A DNA stretch of 64,000 nucleotides from Durusdinium trenchii (lineage: Eukaryota > Sar > Dinophyceae > Suessiales > Symbiodiniaceae), in the NCBI GenBank assembly GCA_963970005.1, contig CAXAMN010003559.1:1-64000 (forward strand). The letters run 5' to 3'. How positions within the stretch are numbered: the first letter of the stretch is position 1; each line of letters opens with the position of its first letter. The notes under the pieces are model-generated. The model had not been told where the DNA came from. It did not search any database and saw nothing but the letters and a program-made list of their open reading frames with translations. Positions 30,820 through 41,450 of the stretch are shown in pieces. The position numbers were made by a program, and so were the translations under genes.

Positions 30820-31280
30820 TCAAGTGTGACTCATCCAGGAACCCGGGAACCCAAATTTCCAAGGCTGAACCTTGAATCGTACAGGTGCATTGTCATCGGT
30901 GACCAAGTCGGCAGGCACTGTGAGGCAACCCGTCCCCCCAATGCCCAAAATTGACCGGCGCGTGTTGTCCCAACAATCTAAGTCGTTGGATAGCCTCATG
31001 CGCTTTGTCTCAGTATCATACTCAGCCTTCTTCCAATCATGGACAGACATGAAGGAGCCACCAATTTCCTTCTTGATTGCAGCAAAAATCTTTCTGCATG
31101 TTGCATCCTACTTCTCCTGAGTGCCAGAAACTCAAGCAGAGCATGTTCATTGAACTTGTGGAACACATCACACATCCATGTGTTTGATTTTGCATCAACT
31201 AAATCCAAAACAACATGATAATGACATGGGTCCTCCAAAGTTGGAGCCATTGTGGCAAGCAAACTGCAGAACCGGAGAAC
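30820..31280 (-). CDS. Transposase-like gene, C-terminal region
   Basis: Two frames. 31130-31280: MAPTLEDPCHYHVVLDLVDA and FNEHALLEFLALR. 30820-31110: IFAAIKKEIGGSFMSVHDWK, then DLDCWDNTRRSILGIGGTGC and VQPWKFGFPGSWMSHT, then stop. The frame change near 31110-31120 could be a very short intron or an indel. Assignment to the same gene rests on strand, order and spacing only. Confidence 0.4.
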
Positions 31281-31904
31281 TGCAGAACCACAAAGCCAGA
31301 ACTGCTGAGCCACAAGCCTTGGCCAAAAACTGTGGAAGCAGGAGCTGTGCTAGCTGACACCAAAAACATGTGATTCCTGATAACAATTTGTTGTGATTGT
31401 CAAACGGTTTGTCAAGGACACATGTCAAACTGGCTGCCTACAAAAAGAGCGCGCGCTTTTCCCACTTCCTCACTTCTGCTGATGACTGCAGAACTTCAGA
31501 ACTTACACACTTCAGGACACACGAGTGCGCATTTGCCAAGCGCTGTCTGGCAAATGTGGAAAATGCACATTCCATAAGTGGCAAGCAAGGTGTGGCTGCA
31601 AAAGCCAACAGAACTGCACACTCATATAATCCCTGGTTCTTCAAGGCTTCAGCTGCTAGTGGCATACCATATTTTGCACTGCAAAGATTTGCCAGCTTGA
31701 TGAAGTTCTTAATCTCGTCTTCTGCCATCTTTCTCTCTCTCTCTCTCTTTTGGCAATGAGTTGCGTGGGCAAACGGGTTGCAATGGCAGAAACCCTTCCA
31801 GCAGGGCTGAGGAGCAAACAAACAGTTCAAAGAAGCAAACAGCAGCGCACAATTTCATGCTGATAGCAATGCGCTTCAATACTAAGGTGTGTGCAACACC
31901 CGAA

Positions 31905-32162
31905 GGATCAAGCCATTGCTGAAAATCATGAACAGCTGTAACATTGTTGACCAGCAACACCTCATTCTTAGCCCACACTCTGGGGCTGAGCTTCTCATGG
32001 ATGTATCTGGTCATCTCATCAGCGGTCTCCCAGCGCTGCTTTCCAATCAGGATTGCCTCTCACATGGCAACATGGCAGAAGCAATGAATCAACCCCAAAA
32101 AGGAACACCCTGGTGCTAACACAGCAGTGTGCCTTGATAACTGCAAAGAGCTGGTCCACATC
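31905..32162 (-). CDS. Transposase-like gene, third acidic block and following region
   Basis: Begins DVDQLFAVIKAHCCVSTRVF directly after a TTCCAG acceptor, completing H-E-D-V-D-Q with the previous exon, then changes frame to WETADEMTRYIHEKLSPRVW and VTAVHDFQQWLDPSGV. In this family a 'W.T...~~~~~~.~~.pRv..~...' segment follows the HTHED.D block, so order and content agree. Confidence 0.55.
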
Positions 32163-32248
32163 CTGGAACTTGGAGGATGAGCATGGCTTGCAAAAACCTC
32201 TTAAAGATCAAGAAAATAACATGGTGAGATCAATTGCAACTCCCAGTC

Positions 32249-32480
32249 CTCATGTGTGTGCCCCACCATAAGGTGGAACAAGCGAGTGGTGACAAATAAT
32301 TTTTGCACGCTGAATAGAGGATGAATTGACGGCATGCTGGTTGTGTGCCTGTGCAGTGGTGTTGTCACAAACTACCACCAGATGAGGTGGGACTCTGCGG
32401 CTGTCCCGCGGGGCTATTCGCCAAATGGTGTCCAGTGTCCTTGCAAGAATCTCGCAGAAGTGGTCCTCAGCACATCTCAT
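32249..32480 (-). CDS. Transposase-like gene, second catalytic Asp exon
   Basis: The minus frame reads ILARTLDTIWRIAPRDSRRV, then PPHLVVVCDNTTAQAHNQHA (second Asp), then a Ser/Ile-rich segment and PPYGGAHT. An extra G near 32264-32267 shifts GGHTHE out of frame. The exon ends at GAG (32249-32251) before an intron starting GACTGG. Confidence 0.6.
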
Positions 32481-32537
32481 AATGGCTAGTTTGAATTTGC
32501 AAGCAGTCTTGCTTCATTTTCAAAAGTTCTATTTTTA

Positions 32538-32871
32538 CTAAATTATCTTAGCTTCAGCCCCATGATTCTCCATCTCAGAGGTGGCAAACAGCAAGGTGGC
32601 CCAGCCATGCGCTAGGGCTGCAGACAAGACCAGTTTGGGGCGGTGGACATTGTCCATGTCTTTACTTGGTCTCTCATGACCAAAGCGTGGCCAAGCAGTG
32701 CCCCATTTCCCCATCGAATCTATGATGACGGTCAAGACTGACTCATCATGAACACTGGCAAAGCGGAGCCCCCAGTACAAGGTCCTGTCCTGGTATTGCT
32801 GCCGTTGATGTTCTCGGAGCTGCTTTGCTGCACGGATCTTAGCCACAAAATACATAAGTGATAGAAAAAAC
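32538..32871 (-). CDS. Transposase-like gene, first catalytic Asp exon
   Basis: The minus frame reads AKIRAAKQLREHQRQQYQDR, TLYWGLRFASVHDES, VLTVIIDSMGKWGTAWPR and PKLVLSAALAHGWATLLF. The H..~Q..DR..YW..R motif and the hydrophobic strand ending in Asp (IIDSMG) match the first strand of an RNase H-like fold. The exon probably begins after the AG near 32846-32850. No stop interrupts it. Confidence 0.6.
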
Positions 32872-32887
32872 TGGCGCGAAAGCAACG

Positions 32888-33340
32888 TCAAATATGTGAA
32901 TCTACCAAATAAGCATGCGCAAACCAAAGCACTTTCACTTCCCAACTGGCTTGGGACCGCAGAACCGCATGGAAGTCAAAGCAGGTCTTGCACTGCCCAT
33001 GTTGTGATGTCTTACGCATCACCAAGACAAACTTCCAACGCGTCTGATATCTTTTCACAAAGGTATGAAAAGTTGGACAAGGTCCTGCGCCAGGTTGCTT
33101 CTCCACACGCACAGCCCACTCTTCACAGAATTGCCAATACAAATCCATCGGCCGCTGATGCTGGATGTGCCTGATGGGATTGGAACACCTTGGCCCACTT
33201 CCGCTGCCATGGTCTGCGCAGACAGACTCCAACCAATCATAACTCCAGTGTTCCCAGGCATTGATTTCCTGCAAGTCCTTCCTTGTGATCACAGACTTGC
33301 GAGCCCCCACCTTTGCACTGGAAGGCTCATGGCCTGCAGA
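32888..33340 (-). CDS. Transposase-like gene, middle region
   Basis: The open frame 32888-33547 carries coding sequence in its lower part: ARKSVITRKDLQEINAWEHW, then MDLYWQFCEEWAVRVEKQPG, then PTFHTFVKRYQTRWKFVLVM and HGQCKTCFDFHAVL. The 'F...W...~~~~~R....H..C..C..~~' pattern is the block preceding the first catalytic Asp in the family. The acceptor probably lies near 33340 (CTGCAG before GCCATGAGC) and the donor near 32940. Confidence 0.55.
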   Translation of the reverse strand, partial: SAGHEPSSAKVGARKSVITRKDLQEINAWEHWSYDWLESVCADHGSGSGPRCSNPIRHIQHQRPMDLYWQFCEEWAVRVEKQPGAGPCPTFHTFVKRYQTRWKFVLVMRKTSQHGQCKTCFDFHAVLRSQASWEVKVLWFAHAYLVDSHI

Positions 33341-33426
33341 GCCACTTGGAACTTCTTCAGCTTCAGAACCACGGAACCGCAGAACTGCCCCTGAGTTTGG
33401 CATACATTTGGGCTTCTGGCATAGGT

Positions 33427-33804
33427 TCAGCAGCTGACATATGGAGTGCCCTGAAAAAGTGGTCTTTGGGGCTTTGGTGTCCCAGATATCAGCTTCCTGA
33501 TGGTTCTCTGGCTTGATGCCATAACATCGCAAAAACGCGCAAAGCATACCTGCAAACCACAGCTATGCCACTGCATTTTGTCCAACTTGTCCCCACTAGT
33601 GGCCTCACAATCTTCCATGCTGCAGTGCAAAAGGTGGCCTCTCTCCTGAGCCGTCAAACTTGACCACTGCTTAAGAAAGTGGAGGCAATGGGACCAGTTG
33701 ATAGCGTTTGCCTGACAGCCAGGCCTTGTACACTTTGTTTGCTTGCTTGCAGCGCCTTGCGCAAACCATCTTGACTCTGGCTGCGTTTGTGCAGTTTGAG
33801 TCAT
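33427..33804 (-). CDS. Transposase-like gene, Cys-containing N-terminal domain
   Basis: The minus frame reads SLTAQERGHLLHCSMEDCEA and, further on, WHSCGLQVCFARFCDVMASS followed by QRTIRKLISG. The 'vC...F...~s..~i.~l~' segment is typical of the N-terminal part of this family, where a C..C/H set precedes the catalytic region. Downstream, the frame runs into an intron with the GCAGTTCTGCGGTTC word (33364-33391). Confidence 0.5.
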   Translation of the reverse strand: MTQTAQTQPESRWFAQGAASKQTKCTRPGCQANAINWSHCLHFLKQWSSLTAQERGHLLHCSMEDCEATSGDKLDKMQWHSCGLQVCFARFCDVMASSQRTIRKLISGTPKPQRPLFQGTPYVSC

Positions 33805-34404
33805 ATTGATTCGTGTTTTGCTTCCCAGTAGACATGGCAGCAGCTAAGTGCAAAGGCTCATCCAAATGCATGGCTGCAGGCTTTCTATTGTTTTTTGCGC
33901 CTGTTCTGCAGCCTATGGATCAGGTTCATCTGGAGGAGGTGTGGCAGTTGTAGCCCCCTGCAACAAAGCGCCATGGGTCCTCCTCTTCTATGGGCCATGG
34001 CTGATCTACCAAATGCCATGGGTCTTCTGAGCTGGCCGCCTTCTCAACTTTCGCCCGCTTTTTGTTCCTCACGGGTGTATCACATAGTATGGCACTGAGC
34101 ATAGCCCTTGAGCCTCAAGGTCATGCAAAGGCAAGCTGCTGCCTTCAAGGCCAACATTGCGTTGACGTTGACAGAAGAGGACTTCCAAATATTGCAGCAT
34201 TTTTATCGCGCACCAGCTCTAAATGCAGAACTGCAGAACCACAGAACTGCTAAATGGCCAAAATGCTTTTGAGTTGAGAGGCTTCTGGACGAACCTTTTG
34301 GATTTTCCTGGGGAGCCCCCCAGGATCGTTTGCAGTAGATGTGTTCTTGCCCCTGACCTTTTCCTCTGGCACTGGTGCCTTCTTTGATGTTTAAATAGAA
34401 CCAT
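33805..34404 (-). CDS. Transposase-like gene, N-terminal region (fragmentary)
   Basis: Three frames contribute: SKKAPVPEEKVRGKNTSTAN near 34270-34390, then after an intron-like piece with the GCAGTTCTG word, RNKKRAKVEKAASSEDPW and a Trp/Pro/Glu-rich segment at about 33920-34075, then AMHLDEPLHLAAAMSTGKQN near 33815-33870. The basic-then-acidic composition suits a disordered N-terminus. A stop (TAG) and a frame change lie near 33900-33920. Confidence 0.35.
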
Positions 34405-36400
34405 CTGACTATTCAGAATTTGATCAAATCTATTTCATCGGCTTGAGTGTCTATTGGAAAACCAAATAGCTACTAGCCATGCACTTGTTACTAGTCGAGG
34501 AGTACAAGCCACAAAATAACCAACAAATATATCCTATGCAAATGTGGAAGTTACAAATGGATGCGTGTACAAGTGGTGGGCCTTCAGATAGCACATGCAC
34601 TGCTACGCACATGTAGAATTAGACACGCAGAAGTATTAATTAGGTTTTGAGAAAGCAAATCTTTTCAACAAAGGAACCCTTCACAGTGATCCCGGGAAAA
34701 CCATGCCTGATTATGAACCACAGCGAGGTGTTCGGAAGAGCATTTCTCACCTTTTGTTTCCAAGTGAGCCCAGCCCATGCAAGCCATTCCTGTCTACAAC
34801 TTCTAGAGCAGCAACAAATGGTGGTTGGTTCCAAACAGAAACTCTGGCCGACGAAAACAAACAACAACCACCTTGCACGCCGCGGCACGCATCAGCAGAA
34901 TCTCTCGTTGGTGCTGTGGAAGTTTATCTTTGGACCTCCAATCCACCCACACAGCGATGGACATCGCAGTGAGGCCTCGATCGTCTCACGAGCGAAAGCT
35001 CATTGCACGTGGCCTGAAAAAAGAACAGCGCACCTTCACACTTTGCACCTAGGTTCAGCCACGATGCTGAGGATCAGGAAAATAATGCTCAGAATTGCAG
35101 ATGAATGCTGAAGCCATTTGGGTTCTGAAAGCTTTGAAAAGGCCGACTCGTCCATGAGCGAGGCAAAGGTGCTGCACTGGAAGGACAACTCAATGTTTCG
35201 CCTCAAGCCAACTTGTCTCAGAAGCAACAAAGAAGCCTTTGGAAGGTAAACTCCAAACCTGGTGGTATGGAAAAAAGGACATATTAAAAGCAACAAACCA
35301 ACGTTATACTTACTAGTTGTCCGACATCATGTGTTCACAGCCGCTTTTTGTATGACTCGTTAGCCGAGCTTGAAGAAGAAAGACCAAATACCCAAATACT
35401 CCCTTGAAAGGAAAATGGTGGAGTGTTTGGTAACATACTACTGTGCCAAGACGCGCTATGCGGTTGGTAACGGCTCCGAAGGTCGTTAAATGAAAGACAT
35501 TGCATCGAAGTGTGGTTGGGTCTGATGGCAAAGTCTCCATTCCTTCCTTTGACCACCTGGCAGGGTAGGCCAGCCAAATCTTTTCGCACAAGACCACTTT
35601 CCCCATGTCAGGAACACTCACGCATTGCCAAAACTGTGCCTGGAAGCTCTTGCATCCCAAAACGCACAGGTTGCATTTTCATCTTCAACGTCCACAAGCC
35701 TTCAGAACATGGCATCTAGATGGCATCGATTTGACAAAAAACTGCCGGGGCACCTCCATTGCATAAACCTTTTCTGGCGCCGGTCCCCAATACATTTTGC
35801 AAGGTTGCTGCGGCAACTTTTCATGTTTTTCTTTCAGGGGCACAGCAATTTGCAAAACGAAACGCACGACAAAGTCAGAGGCAAAGGCCTTGGGCTCAAA
35901 CGCCTTACCCAAAGAGTGACAGGTTTTTGCTGTAAATTTGCATTCACAAATCTCCTGTCAGTTTGAGAAGCGCCACTCAACAAAATTTTGAGTGGAACTT
36001 GATCTTGGCGCAAAATGCAATCAAAAATACAGCGTCAAAAGGAGCAACTGCAAAATTTGCAACTAAAGTGTGACTTGACACGTGACCTGTGGCAGCTTTT
36101 TGAACTTGACCAACGTGCGCGTAACAGTGACCAACCCGAATCAAAATGCTGCAATCTCTCACAGGTTGACATGCAATGTCCACAAGAAGTTTTGCCCAAA
36201 ATACCAGCTTCACCAGATATTGGAAGTTGGTCATGAATTTCTGCCACAATCGCCACGGCACTGTAACGTGATAGGCGTCATCAGGGTGACTTTTAGGCGT
36301 CTGCCCTCTTCATTCCAAAAGTTCACCTCGATGCGGTCTGATGTCCACACATGTGGGTCTTTAACGTGCAATGCGAACAAAAAATACAGAATGAAAGGGC
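34405..36400. other. No gene recognised
   Basis: Frames up to 154 codons (34647-35111 plus, 36082-36567 plus) overlap others and show no domain. No repeat of note before the microsatellite at 36401. Confidence 0.4.
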
Positions 36401-36471
36401 ATGCGTACATACATACATACATACATACATACATACATACATACGCACACACACACACATATATATATATG
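36401..36471 (+). repeat. (CATA)n-(CA)n-(TA)n compound microsatellite
   Basis: About ten CATA units, then CACACACACACA, then ATATATATAT, ending just left of the TIR-bounded segment at 36488. The frames crossing it (ICVCAYVCMYVC-type) are artefacts. Confidence 0.9.
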
Positions 36472-36487
36472 TACCTGAGAAGGGGGG

Positions 36488-36810
36488 GACGAAAGCCAGC
36501 TAGGCTAGGCTGTTCCAGCGTGGGTCCCTGTCTCCGTTCGAGTGCTCAATGCCCATTGTCCAAATAGTTTCCAAAGCCCTTCGTGATGCTAATGATGCAC
36601 TACTCGGCGTCCATTACATCACTCGCATCACCAGACCCCGTTTTCATTGCTGTTCGGACCCTCGCTTTTGAGCGCTCTCCCCCACCAAGCTCTGGGTTCA
36701 CCCTGCCTATCAAAAGTGACCCCTCAGCGACCACCCCGCCCACCAAAACCCCCTTAACTCACTTCGTTCGCACTAAAAGCTCAAGCCTTGCCTATCGACT
36801 GGCTTTCGTA
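36488..36810. mobile_element. MITE-like element (about 320 bp)
   Basis: The left end GACGAAAGCCAGCTAGGCTA (36488-36507) is the imperfect inverse of the right end (36784-36810): 11 bp ACGAAAGCCAG are identical and a TAGGC.AGGCT block follows with indels. There is no ORF of note inside. A related right-end sequence occurs at 24484-24556. Flanking target duplications are not obvious. Confidence 0.5.
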
Positions 36811-38152
36811 ATATATCTAAGATAAACATATATATGTCAAGATACAAACCCATACATGTGTTGGTAGCCCGGGCTACCCACAGCACAGTCCACGCGCTCC
36901 ATTTCACGCTTGGGTTTGAGTGTCCCTGCCGCACGGTCGGATAAGAACCTCCAGAGCCCCAGCAGCTCTCAGGCGCTTGGCGGCCAGGAATCAATGCCGA
37001 GCGTTTTCCATTGAAGCCAGAAGCGCGCAAGTAGCTGACTTCAGTTGAGTCCGTATACACGAGGCGTGCGTGGAGGGTACGGTAACGTTTTGGGAGTGGA
37101 CCTTCAATCACCCAGGTCAAGGTCTAAGTGGCCCAACAAGCACCAACGCCTTCGTTCTGGGAGCTGAGTCATCTTCACGCTTATAGCGCCCATCGCAAAG
37201 CTGCCCACGATGCGGTGGCTCATACGCTTCTCGGACATCGTCGGCCTCTGGGCCGATCGATGACTGCTCCGGCGGCATGCGTAGAAGCGACAGTGTTCCA
37301 CTGGAGTGATTTGGCTTCATCACCTCGTTCAAGGGTTGCCTCCTGCAGGAATTTCTTTGGGTGCTTTCTTTTCGGCATAGAGGCCGCCGTCAGGACTTCT
37401 TGTGAGGTACCGTTCACGAATGTGGTTGCCAGCTTGTCGCTCAGATGAGGTGAGCGCCTCCGAAACAAACTCCACATGGTTGAGGCCTCGCCAGAGTGGA
37501 CACGCAGGACTCGGCGGTGTCGGACGTTTCTCCGCCGGCTCTTCGCGGCGGTCTCCCACCCAAGCGTTCGTCTCAGGCAAAATGACGGAAAGATACGGAA
37601 AGTATTACTTTGCTCAGAACTGGCAACTTAGTGGCGCGCATGTCCCCACAATCTGTGGCCTCAGAACTGGCATCTTTGTAGCGCAAACAAAAGTAACGCG
37701 GAAAATGCGTGGAGCCGTGGGCTCAGAACTGGCAAGCTTGCAGTCACGTCAGTGAGAGATGGGCCCAGAGCAGAGCTCGCTGTAAACTCTATGCCGTTGG
37801 GGAAAGAAAAAGCGCCGACGTAAACGCTGCGCGGGATGACTGATGGTGTCATGTCTGTATGCTTGCGTTCAGGGTGCGACCAAATTACGGCCGTAATGCT
37901 GCTGCGCAATGCGGATCGGGGCGGATTGGATGGAAAGCGCCTTGTCTTTGTCTCATTGGAGAACGGGAAAATCCGCCTGCGCCGAAGGTGCCGAGGCGTT
38001 GTGGAGGCTTCGCGTAAACCGCAAGAACGCTGCTAGATTAATCCGCTTAATTAGCGTGCAGCGGGGATTGATATGATATCGTGGCTTCGGACCAAACGTT
38101 CGCGATGCCGGTTGCACCGTCCAGGGGAGACTGCATTATCGACATCGCGGGC
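36811..38152. other. No gene recognised
   Basis: A perfect 14-bp palindrome GTAGCCCGGGCTAC sits at about 36864-36877. Overlapping 60-117 codon frames show no domains. Confidence 0.4.
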
Positions 38153-38377
38153 GCTGAGGCCGTGACCGCGACAGCTGCTGCGCCTAGCACGGGGCAAGCG
38201 CAGAAACGTAGACATTTCGGCCGGCGCAGAAGCTCCCCTGTGTTCAGGACTTTTCTGTCTAGCTATGTTTCTTTGGTTTTGTGCAGGATTGGAGTGCTGA
38301 GGCCGACCGCGACAGCTCCCGCACCTAGCGCAGGGCAAGCGCAGAAACGTATACATTTTGGCCGACGCAGAAGCTCC
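38153..38377. repeat. Direct duplication of an 84-bp unit
   Basis: Segments 38153-38236 and 38295-38377 share GCTGAGGCC, CCGCGACAGCT, GGGCAAGCGCAGAAACGTA, ACATTT and CGCAGAAGCTCC in order, roughly 85 percent identical by eye. On the minus strand they encode two related peptides (TFLRLPCARCGSCRG and TFLRLPRARRSSCRG), but the frame is interrupted between them. Confidence 0.7.
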
Positions 38378-41111
38378 ACATGACGTCATTCAGTTTTGGC
38401 TGTGCGGAGCTGTTGTTGCGCCGAGGAGCCTTTCCGGACAAAAGTTGCACCTTTTTCAAGGCAAAGATAGAAATGTCTATAGGAAGAGAAATGCGTGGAC
38501 TTCGTCGCGTGTTTCTGATTGCTTCGGCGCACACGGGAGATATATGCGGCGCGTCTGCAAGAACGAGGTTGGTGCGATGACACATGATGACACATTCCCA
38601 CGCGCGCCGGCCGAACGACGGGCGCCATTTCTAGTTTTCCATTTACTGCAAAGCGGTCACCGCGTCCAGATACACTTGTTGCAGTGGAATCTCCGTGCGA
38701 AAGGCGCGCTGCGCATTCTCTGGAAATCAGGTAGGGTTCAAAGTTGTTGGTCAGAATAGGTGGTGCAAAACTAGTTCCATTGGTTTTCAACTCTGCTTTT
38801 GTGCGAGCTTCTCCTGGCGCCGTACTGCGTACCAATTGTGTCCAGAGCTGGTGCCCGAAGAGCGCCCTGGCAGTAAGCAGAGTGAATCGTGCGAGTTCAT
38901 GGCTGCGGCACCTGCAGAGGATGACCTGTTGTTGAAAGGGATGCGCTTTCTCCAAGCGCATGCAACAGTTAAGCGTGCGTGAGCTCCTGTGTGTTGTCAT
39001 CGATTCTCACACGAATTGTGTACACCGGCCTGTCACAGCAGAGCGAACATCAGAGGAGTTTCGTCCTTGACACCATAGAAGACTGTCAGATTGTCAACGC
39101 TCAAATAAGCCGCCCAAAACCGCTGGGTCATCTCACGCAACGGTCGATTTGCTAGTCTTCCGACCATCTCAACGTTCAAGCATGGCAAGGCCAATCTCCG
39201 GGATGCGACGTCTTCCCCCAGAACCATTCGTACCACTCATCCAGGCCTGAGCGCCTCTAGCACTTCGTCACGAAGATCCTCTACAAAAATGTACGCAATG
39301 TACGCTCGGTGTTTGCTCGAATGAGGGCTGTGTGCGCTAATGACTTTTCCAATGCGAAACCTCGCCAGGCCCTGTCGTTTTTCTGTCATCGAGTGCCCAA
39401 GCAAACCGCCACAGAATGCATGTGATGAAGCTGAGCCACGCTGGCCGTGTCACAAAGAAATACCCTTCCAAGATTCAATTGTTCCCAAACGCACAGGCGT
39501 GTCAAGGACTTAGAAAGGATCTAAGTCGGAGAAGCTGGGAGACCGATTTTTCTGGTCATCGAAATTGTACATCACGTGCGCAGGTGCCCTGATCGATACA
39601 GAAAGCAATGACAATTTGCTGGAGGTCAGTGCCTGGGAACCCTCGAAACCCAAAGAGTCGGAGGAGCTCTTTTGAGAGGTAGAAGACATCCGGCCTTTCT
39701 TGAAAACTGTGCGCGCTGAATAAAGTCCTGATGTCGCAGCCGTGCTTGGTGTGGGCAGGTAGCTGGGGCACTTAGCACCGCCATCCTGTTGCACTTGGTG
39801 TAACAACAGCAAGCCGCTAGATCCGTGAGATGTTGTTTGCTGATACTGCTGCGCTGTAGCTTAGCGAGTAGCAAGGAAGGTTGGTTATAGACCTGGTCAT
39901 AGAGTTCCATCCCTGATAGTATACGCCTTCCAACATTTCAACGGTGTCTTGCAAGGGGATACGCCGGGACACTGCAAGAACCCTGTGTGAAAAGGCTGGT
40001 GATTAGATAGCTCCATAGCGACAAGTCAACGCTTCTTCAAGTTGCCACTTCCCACAAGGATAATACATCTTTACTTGTGACATGCTTTTCATCTCATCTC
40101 GTCCCATTCTAATTTTCTAATCACGCCTTTCGCTTTTCTCTCACCATCTCACACCTCTCGTCTCTTTCCTCTTTCATTGTGATGCAAGCATGCCTCGCAC
40201 TATCACTCTACACCTAAGCTCTCTTGAGTTTGCGCGCTCACCGATACCAAGATAATATTGGCGCTTCATGGGCCCTACCTTAGGGGATGGCCGAGGTCCC
40301 CTCAGAAGTGATCATTTGGTTCACACCTCTTGATTTAACGAATTCAACGCTGGACAAGCGCAATATTTTTTTACATCGTAGACTAATTGGCAATGAAGCT
40401 GGGCTGCGGCTGGGGCTGAAAAGTCAATTCAATCAGGGGCCAAGAGGACTGGTTGTACGGGTTGGCCAACCGCTCAATCACCCAAGCGTTAATTTCTTTT
40501 CGTGTCCTTTCACGTTTTTCCCTCTTTGAACAACAACGCGCGAGCTTTTCAATACATGACGCGACATCTATTTTCTTGCGGTCGCCTACCTCTTCACCTC
40601 CTTTCAATCCTTTTCTTCACCACCCAGCTCAAAGTCAATGGGAAAAAATTCTTTCAAGTGGGCAGATATTATCCCCCTGCTGTCAGACCATGTTCTTCCT
40701 CATCTTTCAGCTTTGTTGAGGGCCCCTCCAACATCCTACGACAGCAATGTTGACAATTCGTTGACGGAAGCTAATTTGAGACTCTGTAGCCCCCCTCAAC
40801 TGATTTCCACGGCTGGCACCATGGTATTTCAAATACGGTTCCAAGAAACGTGCCAAAATAACAAGCCATGATAATCATGATTCAGATGTTATTTCTAATG
40901 TTTGAACTACAAAGTAAACCAAAACAAACCCTACCTCGCCCCGGCTTGAAGTCAACAACTTCTTGGCCTTCAAGGCTGAAGGCGCTGATGGAAAGAGGGA
41001 GGCAGGGAGTCGGAGAGGTGTTGACACAGATTCAAGCTTTCAATTCCGGCAAACATTTAAAGGAGGGCATGGGCGGAACACTCGCGAGAAAGGAAGGGTG
41101 GGTATTTCGCA
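38378..41111. other. No gene recognised
   Basis: A 204-codon minus frame (38386-39000), with 38358-38759 antisense to it, and shorter frames at 39510-39910 and 40287-40871 show no domains or membrane segments. 40070-40170 is pyrimidine-rich. Confidence 0.35.
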
Positions 41112-41450
41112 GCAGCAGCAGCAGCGGCGCCAGCGCGCCAGTAGATCAGCAAAAACGCCAGCAGAACTGCGGCAAAGCAGCAGCAGCGCCAGCAGCAGCA
41201 GCAGCAGCAGCATACAGGGGAGGATTTCGACAGAATTCATGACGCTCCAACGTATTCAGGCCATCAGGATGATGAATGCGCAGGCAATGAAGATATTCCA
41301 AACATGATCAGTGAGCATGGTTGCTCAGGTGATGAAAGTAGTGGGGGCGACAACGATGATGGAGATATGACCCCCGATGCCATTTTCTTCAAAGAAGAAG
41401 CTGGGTTCCGGTTTCGAGCATCTACTCTTGAACAGGACAAGTCACGCTGA
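41112..41450 (+). CDS. PolyQ/CAG-repeat coding remnant with acidic tail
   Basis: CAG/AGC repeats at about 41111-41130 and 41180-41212 are followed by an open stretch reading EDFDRIHDAPTYSGHQDDEC, then ISEHGCSGDESSGGDNDDGD and AIFFKEEAGFRFRASTLEQD, ending at TGA (41448-41450). The tail has good protein character and no usable start of its own, so it must join upstream sequence by splicing or frameshift; upstream frames (40868-41242, 40963-41307) run through the CAG tract in other phases. No family recognised. Confidence 0.4.

Larger units (their letters stand above)
30820..34404 (-). mobile_element. DDE-like 'transposase' gene, multi-exon, partly decayed
   Basis: Minus-strand pieces in order give a Cys-containing N-terminal part, a Trp/Arg-rich middle with a C..C pair, then three conserved acidic blocks: VIIDSMGKWGTAWPR (first Asp), VVVCDNTTAQ (second Asp) and GG-HTHE + DVDQLF (third acidic block), followed by a C-terminal part ending in a stop at 30820-30822. 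This order matches the transposase-like family I know from coral symbiont annotations as DUF7869-type (name from memory). Several frame breaks (near 32265, 33900) suggest decay. Introns include one apparent GA-AG intron (32163-32248). The individual parts are listed separately. Confidence 0.6.
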
